From JBGAJN01 sp044224905 (GTDB lineage: Bacteria; Verrucomicrobiota; Verrucomicrobiia; Limisphaerales; JBGAJN01), in assembly GCA_044224905.1 (NCBI GenBank), contig JBGAJN010000003.1, forward strand, positions 930,001 through 994,000: a stretch of 64,000 nucleotides of DNA, in the 5' to 3' direction. Below, one piece after another: positions 1 through 8,210 of this stretch. How positions within the stretch are numbered: the first letter of the stretch is position 1; every line of letters begins with the position of its first letter. The position numbers and the translations under genes were made by a program. Below the pieces are notes generated by a model. That model was not told the origin of the DNA. It did not search any database and saw only the letters and a program-made list of their open reading frames with translations.

Positions 1-697
1 TAGCGAAATCCGCCTGATACTGGCCGTTGGTCGTGGAGGACGTCGTCGCTTGATACTTCGCCAGATTGACCCGTTGCGGCACGGCGGGGAGCGCGTCCGA
101 CACCGTGCCCGCCACGCTCAACTTCGCGTTCGTGATGCTGTCGTACGGAATGTTGCCCACCTTGAACAACACGGAACCATTGCCACCAGGGTTCGCCGGC
201 GCCACGGAAACCTGAAAACGCAGCGCCGTGATATTCAGATTCGTCACCAACGGCGCATCGAACACGCACGCATACTCGCCGCTGGAATCATAAACGTAGC
301 TGCCCGTGGCCGAACCGACGAACACATCATCGCCACCGCCCACCGCACCGTCCGCGCCAAGGTAAGTGAACGAAACTGTGAGGATCGTGGCGTCGTTGTT
401 CGCGGCGCTGGTGGACGTAGCAAAACCAAATCCCGTAATGCGGATTTCCGTCGGACCTTGGTTGGAACTGAGCAACGCTCCGAAAGTGCGGAGGTAACTT
501 CCCGTGCCCGGCTGATTGACCGTGGCGTCGGTTCCCCCAATAGAGGCGTCATCCACGAAAAAAGTGGGCCCAAGCAAAGTCGTGACATCCGCTTTCACAA
601 ATGTCGCCCCATTCGCCTGCCCCCCCATCAAGCCGACGATCGTAGCTGCAACCCACAGGACAACGCTCGGGAGCCAATGTCGAATCACTCGGATCAT
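1..697 (-). CDS. Secreted protein, N-terminal part, possible discoidin-type domain at the edge
   Basis: The reverse strand is open from an ATG at 695-697 to the window edge, giving about 232 codons with no stop, so the C-terminus is missing. The product starts with a short basic stretch (MIRVIRHW), a hydrophobic segment and a likely signal-peptide cleavage near residues 24-28 (QANGA). What follows is Ser/Thr/Gly-rich beta-type sequence (for example DDASIGGTDATVNQPGTGSY), typical of verrucomicrobial secreted proteins. The last visible residues (NLAKYQATTSSTTNGQYQAD) resemble the start of F5/8 type C (discoidin) carbohydrate-binding domains, which often open with 'N-L-A-x-x-x-x-A-x-x-S'. That match is inferred from a fragment. 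The catalytic part, if any, lies outside the window. It is transcribed divergently from the sulfatase at 964. Confidence 0.75.
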   Translation of the reverse strand, partial: MIRVIRHWLPSVVLWVAATIVGLMGGQANGATFVKADVTTLLGPTFFVDDASIGGTDATVNQPGTGSYLRTFGALLSSNQGPTEIRITGFGFATSTSAANNDATILTVSFTYLGADGAVGGGDDVFVGSATGSYVYDSSGEYACVFDAPLVTNLNITALRFQVSVAPANPGGNGSVLFKVGNIPYDSITNAKLSVAGTVSDALPAVPQRVNLAKYQATTSSTTNGQYQADFA

Positions 698-963
698 TAT
701 GAATCAAGTCAGTTCAGTACGTTCTAAGACAATTAAACAATCCAACATTCTAGCGCGCTTGTCAGTCACGAAATCCGCGAGGTTCTTCGCCTTCGGCATA
801 CATTCAGACTTACCGTCGCGCCCCACGGCGGCTTCGGTCCCAGCCCATGCGGGTGAGGCGTGCTTCCGCGGAAATCAAAAAGATTTGCTACAGTGTCGCG
901 AATCTCGTGAATGAATCTGACGCGACTATCCACGGGACTTGACCCGGACTCCGAGCTGCCAGA

Positions 964-2373
964 ATGTCAGCCTTCATGAACCCGCTGGAAAATCTAATCA
1001 CCACCATCCGCGGCCCCTTAACCAGCTTCGTAGCGATAATGATGTTGTTGAGTTCCGGTCTATTCGCACGGGCCGCCCAAACAGCGCCAGTGCCCCCGAA
1101 TATCGTTTTCATCCTCGCCGATGATCTCGGCATCGATGGTTTCGGCTGCTACGGTTCCGATCGGTTCAAAGACAAAACGCCCAATGTAGATGCCTTGGCC
1201 AGCACGGGCCTGCGCTTTGATTTTTGCTACTCCATGCCAACCTGCAATCCGTCCCGCTGCGCGCTGATGACCGGTCGCTATGAGTTTCACACCGGCAATG
1301 CGCCCTCCTACAAAGAGGAGCCTTCGATGGCCCGGGTGCTGAAGCAGGCCGGATACGCAACCGGCATGGCCGGCAAGTGGCGCCAAATGCGCGATACTCC
1401 CGGCGACTGGGGCTTCGATGAGTTTCTAACCGATCCATCACCGAGCGGTTATTATTGGGAGACGCGTTATACAAAGAATGGCGCACCACTGGATTCCAAA
1501 GCTGGAACCTACGGACCCGATCTATGCCGGGATTTCACGATCGATTTTTTCGAAAGACACCGCGAAAAGCCCTTCTTTTTCTATTATCCCACACACCTCG
1601 TGCATAATCCGATCCTTCGCACGCCACAGAGTCTAGCCACAAACAGCAACAAGGATGAGCTTTTCGCCGACAATGTGACCTATCTGGACAAACAGGTGGG
1701 CGAAATTGTTGCCGCGCTCGACCGCCTCGGCTTGCGCGAACGCACGATCATCGTTTTCGCGAGCGACAACGGCACAGCGAATTACGGCATCGAGCACGCG
1801 TTTATCCGGGGCCGGCACATCTACGGAATGAAGGAAACAATGTTCGAAGGCGGCAGCCGCGTGCCGCTCATTGTGAATTGGAAGGGAAAAGTTGCGTCCG
1901 GTCGCAGCGCGAACAACTTGATCGACTTCACCGATATGCTTCCCACGTTTGCCGAGCTCGCCGGAGCCACGCTTCCCGCCGGCCCCGCGTTGGACGGGCG
2001 CAGCTTCGCGCCGCAAATCCGAGGCGAACGCGGAAGTCCCCGGGAGTGGGTGTACGTGCAACACAACACGGCCCATCAATGGTATGTGCTCGAACATGGT
2101 TGGAAACTCACCCACGCAGGCGATCTCTACGACATGTCGGATGCCCCGTTTGCGGAAAAACTTGTATCGCCCGGCGAACCAAATGACGCCGCGATTGCCG
2201 CCCGAGTACGCCTTCAAGCCGTGCTCGATCGATTGAATCCCCGGGCCGGCAAGCTCGCGCCTGAAAAGGAACCGGGCACGGTTTCCAAGAAGGTGAAGAA
2301 GAAGAAGAAACGGGAGAAAGCCGCCGCGGCCAAAGACAAGGCGATTCCCGAGGCAGTGCCGCCCGCGAAGTGA
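964..2373 (+). CDS. Secreted type I sulfatase
   Basis: Predicted 469-residue arylsulfatase-family enzyme that would hydrolyse sulfate esters, probably on a carbohydrate, outside the cytoplasm. The N-terminus has a signal-like hydrophobic stretch (residues 20-37), and internal ATGs at 976 or 1039 are also possible starts. The metal site starts with ILADDLG (D53, D54). The catalytic cysteine, to be matured to formylglycine, is C94 in C-N-P-S-R followed by ALMTGRY. The second metal motif is ASDNGT, and GGSRVP follows. The family usually has 450-600 residues, so this is complete. The last 30 residues are a Lys/Ala-rich tail (KKVKKKKKREK) of unknown use. No formylglycine-generating enzyme is in the window. 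The substrate cannot be told from sequence. Confidence 0.9.
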   Translation: MSAFMNPLENLITTIRGPLTSFVAIMMLLSSGLFARAAQTAPVPPNIVFILADDLGIDGFGCYGSDRFKDKTPNVDALASTGLRFDFCYSMPTCNPSRCALMTGRYEFHTGNAPSYKEEPSMARVLKQAGYATGMAGKWRQMRDTPGDWGFDEFLTDPSPSGYYWETRYTKNGAPLDSKAGTYGPDLCRDFTIDFFERHREKPFFFYYPTHLVHNPILRTPQSLATNSNKDELFADNVTYLDKQVGEIVAALDRLGLRERTIIVFASDNGTANYGIEHAFIRGRHIYGMKETMFEGGSRVPLIVNWKGKVASGRSANNLIDFTDMLPTFAELAGATLPAGPALDGRSFAPQIRGERGSPREWVYVQHNTAHQWYVLEHGWKLTHAGDLYDMSDAPFAEKLVSPGEPNDAAIAARVRLQAVLDRLNPRAGKLAPEKEPGTVSKKVKKKKKREKAAAAKDKAIPEAVPPAK

Positions 2374-2431
2374 GTTATCAGCCGTGGCCACGCCGCCACC
2401 ACTCACCACTGAAAGCACACTTGTCGGCGAA

Positions 2432-2556
2432 TCAAATAGCCCGGTCGTAAATCCTCTGGAACACCTTGTCCGGCCCGATGCGCGCGCTGACGGTCGCGCC
2501 TTTGCCTTCGGCCATGTATTTAAAGTTGAGATCACGTACGTTCGCGGCTGCATCCA
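2432..2556 (-). pseudogene. 3'-end fragment of a Gfo/Idh/MocA gene (copy 1)
   Basis: The reverse strand encodes VRDLNFKYMAEGKGATVSAR then IGPDKVFQRIYDRAI and a stop. This closely matches the last residues of the intact Gfo/Idh/MocA gene at 14898-16181. About 14 codons (the GITICDPNRASEG part) are missing cleanly in frame. Similarity stops near 2556, at the position matching about 15066 in the intact gene. An ATG at 2513-2515 would allow a 27-residue peptide. It is most simply a decayed paralogue tail, although the frame and stop are kept. Confidence 0.65.
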
Positions 2557-2666
2557 CTGCCAGGGGCGACGACGCGACGTTCAGAAAGAAGAACAAGATC
2601 GTGCCTTTATTTTGGTGACGACTCGTCATCCGAAGGGCTAGAAGCCTTCACTGGTCCACCAGCGCG

Positions 2667-4352
2667 CTACTTCGCCATCTTGCGCTGTTGTTTGCGCTGT
2701 TCTCGTGGGGACAACGGCTTCGGTGTCGACGCAGCCGGATACGCCGTGCCGAACTCGCCAAAAGGCTGTGCGAGCGGCGCGAGCTCCTGCTTGAGCTTGG
2801 CCTTCATGTCGACGAGCACAGTGGCATTGGCGGGGTCGCTCGCGATGTTCTTGGTGTCCTGCGGAGCAATGCCTCCGCCCATCGTGAACAACTGATCCGC
2901 GTCGAACTGGAAGGGAAAGTCGTCGATGCTTTTCATGTAGTTATTTCCCGGCGTGTGCCAGCGCCACGAGTTGCGCGCGAACTTCCACTGCTCAGGCGTG
3001 AGCGTCTTCTTGAACTTTTCGAAGAACTGCTCCGCCTTCGGTGTCAGGCGCGGGTATTTGCCGGTGCGATCCACTTCATCGATCTTGGCCTGAACGTCGG
3101 GAGGATAACGCAGGGCGACGTATTTCCATTTGTCGGTCACGACGGCCTTAGTGTTGCCGTTTTCGAGGAGCAGAGCGTCGCGCCATGGCGCCGTGTCGTC
3201 AGCGAGGACGGGCAGAATGCTGCGCCCATCAAGCTTCATGCCGGCGGGTGGTTTGATTCCGCAGGCGTCGAAAAATGTCGGCGCGAAGTCGGTGTTTGCC
3301 ACGATGCGATTGCAGACGGAACCCGCCTTGAACCGCTGGGGCCACATCATCAGCAACGGCACGCGGGTGCCGCCTTCGTAGAGGGTTTCCTTGCCGCGCT
3401 GGTTGTTGTCGGAGAAGACGACGACCAGCGTGTTGTCGAGCAGCCTGCGTTCTTCAAGGCGATTCACGACCGCGCCGATGCCACAGTCGAGCCAGTGCAT
3501 GCCGAACTGCTGCGCCGTCGTGGCTCCGGCAGCTTTCGCGGTCTCGTAGATCTCCTTGCGTGAAGGCATCGGCACCTTCGGCGCTTCGGGCAGCAACCCA
3601 GCTTCGGTCACGCGACCGTATTTGGCATAGTCCTCGAGCAGAAGCTGCGGCTTGATCGGCAGATGCAGCAGATGCGTGGAGAGATAGAGGAAAAACGGCT
3701 TCTGCTCGTTCTGATCAATGAAGTCCAGCGCCGCTTTCACCTCGGCCTCCATGTTGTGACTGAAGTCCTCGCCGTAGAGCTCAACGCCCCTAAACTGCGA
3801 CACGCGAAAGTCGATCGGCGCGCCGACAAAATCGAATCCGCGCTCCTTGATGCGACCCGTCAGCCACGCACTGCGTTGCTTCAGCCACGCATCCGCCTCG
3901 GTGCCGAAGACGTTTCCGTTTTTGCCGCGGAAGCGTTCGTATTTCTCCATCTCGAGATGATATTTGCCCACGACGCCTGTGCGGTAACCGGCTTGGCGCA
4001 TCACGTTCGGCAGGTTTGGCAGATTTGCTTCCAAAGCGACGCGGCTGCCGCCCTCGCCATCCTCGGCATCATCACCGACCGTCTGGTGGCCTCGCGACGC
4101 GTAGCGTCCGCTGAGGCAGGTGTAGCGGCTGGGCACGCACAACGGCGTGACGGCATACGCGCGCGTGAACTTCACCCCGCGCTCCGCGATCCGGTCCATG
4201 TGCGGCGTGAGTCCATTGCCGCCGTAACATTTGCCCGCGTAGCCGAAGTCCACGTTATCAATGACGATGAAGACGACATTGGGACTCGGTGCACCAAAGA
4301 CCGGGATCACAACCGCAACGATGAAGGCAATCGACAGAGCGAAGGATTTCAT
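2667..4352 (-). CDS. Secreted type I sulfatase with altered metal motif
   Basis: Predicted 561-residue sulfatase. The ATG at 4352 was chosen because it gives a clean signal peptide (MKSFALSIAFIVAVVIPVFG) and a 34-nt gap to the upstream gene. A longer frame from 4430 would overlap that gene. The catalytic cysteine is C72 in C-V-P-S-R, followed by YTCLSGRYASR. The second metal motif is SDNN, and YEGGTRVP follows. The first metal motif reads IDNVDFG, so the second Asp of the usual Asp-Asp pair is Asn (N33), which is unusual for the family. It probably acts on sulfated glycans outside the cytoplasm. It lies directly downstream of the PQQ-like propeller gene on the same strand and may share its transcript. 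The substrate is unknown. Confidence 0.9.
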   Translation of the reverse strand: MKSFALSIAFIVAVVIPVFGAPSPNVVFIVIDNVDFGYAGKCYGGNGLTPHMDRIAERGVKFTRAYAVTPLCVPSRYTCLSGRYASRGHQTVGDDAEDGEGGSRVALEANLPNLPNVMRQAGYRTGVVGKYHLEMEKYERFRGKNGNVFGTEADAWLKQRSAWLTGRIKERGFDFVGAPIDFRVSQFRGVELYGEDFSHNMEAEVKAALDFIDQNEQKPFFLYLSTHLLHLPIKPQLLLEDYAKYGRVTEAGLLPEAPKVPMPSRKEIYETAKAAGATTAQQFGMHWLDCGIGAVVNRLEERRLLDNTLVVVFSDNNQRGKETLYEGGTRVPLLMMWPQRFKAGSVCNRIVANTDFAPTFFDACGIKPPAGMKLDGRSILPVLADDTAPWRDALLLENGNTKAVVTDKWKYVALRYPPDVQAKIDEVDRTGKYPRLTPKAEQFFEKFKKTLTPEQWKFARNSWRWHTPGNNYMKSIDDFPFQFDADQLFTMGGGIAPQDTKNIASDPANATVLVDMKAKLKQELAPLAQPFGEFGTAYPAASTPKPLSPREQRKQQRKMAK

Positions 4353-4386
4353 GCGCGAGTAGAAACGCCGCTGCAATGAAAGCGCA

Positions 4387-5730
4387 CTAATCATTTTCGA
4401 TCCGGTAAAGGTGATGCCGCGTTCGGACAATCAGCGCCTTCCCCGACACGGCGGGCGAAGCCATAAATCCGGGACCCCGCCGAGGATCATCATTCGGCGC
4501 GGTGTCCTCCAACGTGTTCGTGGCCAAAACTTCGAAAGTTCGACCTGGCTTGATCACGGTGGTGACGCCTTCGAGGCTGAAGAAATACAGCCGCCCATCC
4601 GCGTAAATCGGACATGCGCGGAATCGCCCGCCGACCCGCTCCTTCCAGACCGGTTTGCCCGTCTCGGCCTCGACGCAGGCGAGGAAAGCGTCGTCCATGG
4701 ACAGGTAGAGGAGGTCATCCACCAAGATGGGCGAGGAATACTTGGGAATCGGCGGGTCGAGCCTCCAATCCACATGCGTGTCAGTCACCACGCCTTTGCC
4801 GCCGGCCTTCACCGACCACATCTGCGCGCCGACACTGAAACCGGTGACGAAGAAGAAATGGCCGTCACGGAACACCGGTCGTGGCGCCGCAGAATAGGAA
4901 GCGTGCTCCACCCGCCACAGCTCCGCACCCGTGCGGGGATCATAACCGTAGGCGGCCTTGGCACCAGCGCTGAACATCAGAGGCTGCCCTTCCCAGTCCA
5001 CGATCAACGGCGTGCTGTGAGCCTTGCGCCAGTCCCCATCCTTGACCATCTGCTTGTCGATATTCTCGTCGTTCCACGCGACCGATCGTTTCGTCAGCCA
5101 GACCGTTTTGCCGGTGTGCTTGTCCAGCGCCACAAGATACTGCACGTCTGCGCCATCAAAGGTTAGGATCAAGAGGTTGCCGAACAGAACTGGCGAGGAT
5201 GACGCACCCCGGTAATGGCGACACTTCAAATCGTCACGCGTCCATATCACCTTCTTCGAGGCGGTATCGAGGCAGGCCGTGCCCGAACTTCCATAGTGAA
5301 CATAGACGCGTCCGGGCTCGGCCACGGCGGAAGGCGTGGCGTAGCTATTGTCGCGCGAGCCATTGCTGAGCGGCTCAGGATCGGTCCGATGAAACACCTT
5401 TTCGTTGGCGACCATCTTGCCGGTCCGTGCGTCCACGGAGAGGACGAAGTAGTCCTGCCCGTCCTCAGTCGCCGTCGTCAACCAGACTTGGCCGTCCATC
5501 ACCACAGGCGAAGACAATCCGAGCAGGGGGAGTTCCGTCTTCCACTTGATGTTCTTTGCTTCACTCCACTCTAGCGGAATTCCCAACGGTTTGCCGTCTC
5601 CCGATGCCACGTGCCCATCGCCCCGCGGCCCACGGAAATCGGGCCAGTTCTCCGAGCCAGATGCGAGTCCGGCGGCCGCCAAAAACGCGATCGCTGCAAT
5701 GTGAAAGGTCAAGCGACTCAAGGTCGGCAC
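4387..5730 (-). CDS. Secreted PQQ-like beta-propeller protein
   Basis: About 447 residues. The GTG at 5730 was chosen because it gives a normal signal peptide (LSRLTFHIAAIAFLAAAGLA). A GTG at 5835 would add 35 residues without signal-like character. The mature part opens with ENWPDFRGPRGDG, typical of the outer-membrane-protein-assembly (BamB)/PQQ-like propeller proteins common in Planctomycetes and Verrucomicrobia. Blade motifs recur, such as ALDKHTGKTVW, GYDPRTGAELWRVE and CVEAETGKPVW. No PQQ-dehydrogenase catalytic residues can be assigned, so an enzymatic role is unproven. It may act as a scaffold or binding protein, or as a cryptic alcohol/sugar dehydrogenase. It sits 34 nt upstream of the sulfatase ending at 2667 and is probably cotranscribed with it. 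Confidence 0.85.
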   Translation of the reverse strand: MPTLSRLTFHIAAIAFLAAAGLASGSENWPDFRGPRGDGHVASGDGKPLGIPLEWSEAKNIKWKTELPLLGLSSPVVMDGQVWLTTATEDGQDYFVLSVDARTGKMVANEKVFHRTDPEPLSNGSRDNSYATPSAVAEPGRVYVHYGSSGTACLDTASKKVIWTRDDLKCRHYRGASSSPVLFGNLLILTFDGADVQYLVALDKHTGKTVWLTKRSVAWNDENIDKQMVKDGDWRKAHSTPLIVDWEGQPLMFSAGAKAAYGYDPRTGAELWRVEHASYSAAPRPVFRDGHFFFVTGFSVGAQMWSVKAGGKGVVTDTHVDWRLDPPIPKYSSPILVDDLLYLSMDDAFLACVEAETGKPVWKERVGGRFRACPIYADGRLYFFSLEGVTTVIKPGRTFEVLATNTLEDTAPNDDPRRGPGFMASPAVSGKALIVRTRHHLYRIEND

Positions 5731-5835
5731 GCGCCGTGATAGGAAAGAATGTGTTTGTTCCGGATGCACTCGCCAAAACTGTCGTGAAGGCTGCGGGCTG
5801 TCAACCAAGGCAACAGGAGGCAAACACTGATTCAC

Positions 5836-6207
5836 GGGACCGCGCCGCCTAGCATGTCATGGCGTCACCGCTTGCATTCCTTGAAAAATACACCGCCGTC
5901 GTCAGTGCCTTCGAACCACTGATTGAGAGGGAATCAATGCCGCGCCGCCCCGACCCTCTTCGGGGTGATGGCTACCGCTTTTGTGACATGGGCTACGGGC
6001 TGCGTGCAAAGAATCCGCAAGAGGGACAGTCATGAATTTGAAGTTTAGGTCACTCACGCACGCGGCGGCGCCCACGATAGCCCAGTTGTTTGGCGGTTTG
6101 GCTGGTGCTGTTGGCGGAAAGTTATTTCCTTCACTATAACCGGCGGCGCATCAGTTTGCGTTAAAGTTTTACGATTGGTTCACCTCCTCGCCTAGTACGA
6201 CGGAGAA
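5836..6207. other. Intergenic stretch upstream of the repeat array
   Basis: No conserved gene is recognised here. It contains only a candidate 35-codon ORF (6032-6139) and a GC-rich stretch (5941-5975). No tRNA-like fold, clear promoter or terminator was recognised. Together with 6262-6597 and 6598-7043 it forms the longest gene-poor stretch in the window, about 1.2 kb. Confidence 0.4.
6032..6139 (+). CDS. Candidate 35-residue hydrophobic peptide
   Basis: The ATG at 6032 follows GAGGGACAGTC, a plausible ribosome-binding site in a window where such sites are weak. It opens a 35-codon frame ending in TAA. The peptide has a basic start (MNLKFRSLTHA) and a Gly/Ala/Leu-rich segment (AQLFGGLAGAVGGKLF). 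It could be a tiny membrane peptide or chance. No homologue is recognised and nothing nearby suggests a function. Confidence 0.2.
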   Translation: MNLKFRSLTHAAAPTIAQLFGGLAGAVGGKLFPSL

Positions 6208-6261
6208 TCAGTAACGCATGAAAACCGATCCATGCACAAAACTTTGGATAGCTTCACTACC

Positions 6262-6597
6262 TCCGAATTTCTCGTCCGCAGATTTGAAATCGCTGTCCGC
6301 AGACATGTTTTTGTCATTTGCAGACGTGTTTTTTGGGTTTACACGTCTGCTTTTACCGTTTGCAGTCTTGATCACGTCGTCAACACGACTGTTTTTGTCG
6401 CCCGCAGACTTGAAATCCCCATCAGCAAGTCTGTTTTCGTCGTCCACAGACACGTTTTTGTCATCCACAAATCGGTTTTCGCCATCCGCAGACGTGTTTT
6501 TGGCGTTTACACGTCTGCTTTTACCGCTTGCAGATTTGAATACGCCGTCAACACAACTGTTTTTGTCGCCCGCAGACTTGAAATCTCCGTCAGCAAG
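6262..6597. repeat. Array of sixteen 21-bp repeats (heptapeptide-coding in minus frame)
   Basis: Sixteen imperfect 21-bp units run without interruption, with a recurring core like tttttgtcatccacagac on the plus strand. Since 21 is a multiple of three, long frames stay open on both strands: 6208-6705 minus (165 aa), 6218-6760 plus (180 aa) and 6232-6660 plus (142 aa). The minus reading gives a hydrophilic 7-residue period (LADGDFK, SAGDKNS, RVDDVIK, RVNPKNT, SADSDFK). Units 1-8 and 9-16 resemble each other in order, which indicates a later duplication of a 168-bp block. No signal peptide or clear ribosome site marks any frame as real. It may be a heptad-repeat protein gene or a non-coding minisatellite. 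Confidence 0.85.
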
Positions 6598-6791
6598 ACA
6601 ATTGTGGCGGTCAATCGGCTGGAATTGGTTGTCTGGAGGCTTAAAATCGACCGTCCCTAAGATGGGAATCGTCGTTTGCCGACACAAAAAAGCGTCCCGC
6701 AACAAAAATCCTGTTTTCCTGATCCAACGACCGGGTTCCTCGAAAATAGACTTTAGCTAGCCAGCGTATTCACAGGTCCGGCGACCGGCGA

Positions 6792-6936
6792 CGTCCACGA
6801 TGGCGCAGGTGATGCGGGCTTTTTTGGCGGTCGGATACAGGCTTGCCACGGCGTCGCGGGTTTCGCGGGCGAATTTCAACGCGACAGATCGCTACGAGTC
6901 CGACGGTGAGGCTCTCAACGCAGTAGAGGACGAATA
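6792..6936 (-). pseudogene. Internal fragment of a Gfo/Idh/MocA gene (copy 2)
   Basis: About 140 bases are nearly the same as 15061-15205 of the intact Gfo/Idh/MocA gene. The reverse strand reads ESLTVGLVAICRV as in the intact protein. An extra base in the stretch matching KFAGETRD then shifts the frame, after which RDAVASLYPT and ARITCAIVD appear in another frame. There is no start or stop of its own, so this is a dead fragment. Its right-hand relative (the sequence next in the parent gene) lies at 8043-8203, on the other side of the hydrolase gene. Confidence 0.7.
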
Positions 6937-7043
6937 GAACCAGTCATTACTCACTGCTTGCCTAGGGTGCTTTCGAGTGCTTGAGGAATTCTTCAACGTC
7001 GAGAATCGCACGCCGAATTGATCGGTAGTCGTCACGCGGCACT

Positions 7044-7886
7044 TCACTTCTTGATCCAGCCGAGAGCGACGAGAAAGGCGTCGGCTTCAGCGAGGGTCTT
7101 CGGGTAATCCTCGCCGCGATTGAAGAAGCCGTGGCTCGCACCTTCGTAGCCGACCAGCTTGCACGGCCGGCCGGCCTTCTTCATCTCGCTCGCGAACGCG
7201 ACGACAGAGGCGTAGGGCACCGTGGTGTCTGCTTTGCCATGGAGAATCAGCGTCGGCGGCGTGTGCGGGCCGACGTGATGCGCCGGCGAGATCACCTGCG
7301 CCTCCGCGCCCAATCGTTCGCTGCCAACCCTGGCCCCCGAACTCGCCGGGGGGTTCCAGTCTCCGATCGGAGCGAGCGTGCAGGCGGGGTTGAAGAGGAT
7401 CATGGCGTTGGGACGTTCGTCGCTGCCGAAACCGCTGATCGTGCCGGTGGCGGCGGCAAGGTGGCCACCGGCGGAACCTCCCGAGGCGGCAATCTTGTCC
7501 GGATCAATGCCGAGGCGCTTGGCATTTTCCCGGACCCAGGCAATGGCGGCCTTGGCATCTTTCACGCATTCCGCCACTTGCACACCGTGCCGGGACTTCA
7601 CGCGGTAGTCGGCGGAGATGGCGATCATGCCGCGCTTGGCGAAATGCCGCGCCTGTTCTTCGAACTGGCCCGGCGAGCCCGAATTCCAACCGCCGCCGAA
7701 GAAGAACACGATCGCGGGCTTCGGCACCTTGGGATCCGGCTCCCCGAAGATCCAAAGCTTCAGTTCCGTGGAGCCGACCTTCCGGTAGGTCTCCACGCGG
7801 GCGTCCTTGAATGTGGGTGGATAAGCAGGCGCGGCGAACAGCGGGCCGGCGAGCAGGCAAAACAAAAGGCAAATCGTGAATTTCAT
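7044..7886 (-). CDS. Secreted alpha/beta hydrolase (HSL/carboxylesterase-like)
   Basis: About 280 residues from the ATG at 7886, which places a signal peptide (MKFTICLLFCLLAGPLFA) at the start. The other ATG, at 7910, adds only eight residues. The fold signature is clear. The oxyanion region is FFFGGGWNSG (the family usually has HGGG), the nucleophile elbow is GGSAGGHLAA, the acid is Asp in HGKADTTVP and the base is His in GASHGFF. Such enzymes deacylate small esters or polysaccharide decorations. In this sulfatase and lyase neighbourhood, removal of acetyl groups from a glycan is a reasonable inference. It is flanked on both sides by fragments of a Gfo/Idh gene. Confidence 0.85.
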   Translation of the reverse strand: MKFTICLLFCLLAGPLFAAPAYPPTFKDARVETYRKVGSTELKLWIFGEPDPKVPKPAIVFFFGGGWNSGSPGQFEEQARHFAKRGMIAISADYRVKSRHGVQVAECVKDAKAAIAWVRENAKRLGIDPDKIAASGGSAGGHLAAATGTISGFGSDERPNAMILFNPACTLAPIGDWNPPASSGARVGSERLGAEAQVISPAHHVGPHTPPTLILHGKADTTVPYASVVAFASEMKKAGRPCKLVGYEGASHGFFNRGEDYPKTLAEADAFLVALGWIKK

Positions 7887-8042
7887 ACGGTATGGTGGAT
7901 TGAGTTCCACAAGCTAGACGCCGGGCAACTGAAATAGTTTCCCGGACATTGCGCGGCTCGGGGAGAATCCCTTGCGAGTCGAGCTTTGTGGCGCTGAGCT
8001 AAATGTGATATCGGCGGGGCAAGCGCGTTCGCTGGGCCAATG

Positions 8043-8203
8043 TCAGATGGCCCGGCCGCCAATCGTCTGAAACACCTTGTCCCCCCCTTCACTCGCGCGG
8101 TTCGGATCGCAGATCGTGATGCCGTCGGGGCCGAAGCGAGCGGTGACGGTCGCGCCTTTGCCTTCGGCCATGTTGAAGTTCAATTGGCGCACCTTTGCGG
8201 TGG
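8043..8203 (-). pseudogene. 3'-end fragment of a Gfo/Idh/MocA gene (copy 3)
   Basis: Starts seven bases after the stop codon of the BNR protein and reads KVRQLNFNMAEGKGATVTAR, then FGPDGITICDPNRASEGGDK and a frame-preserved end in RAI plus stop (8043-8045). It matches the last 54 codons of the gene at 14898-16181 with few changes. Similarity ends at the gcgtcc matching position 15066, where copy 2 begins. The ATG at 8169-8171 would allow a 42-residue peptide. It is probably a remnant, but the open frame deserves a check. Confidence 0.7.
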
Positions 8204-8210
8204 CGTCCTT

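Noticed and set aside
6262..6597. CRISPR array
   Set aside because: Repeats are directly adjacent with no unique spacers and a 21-base period; no cas genes are present.
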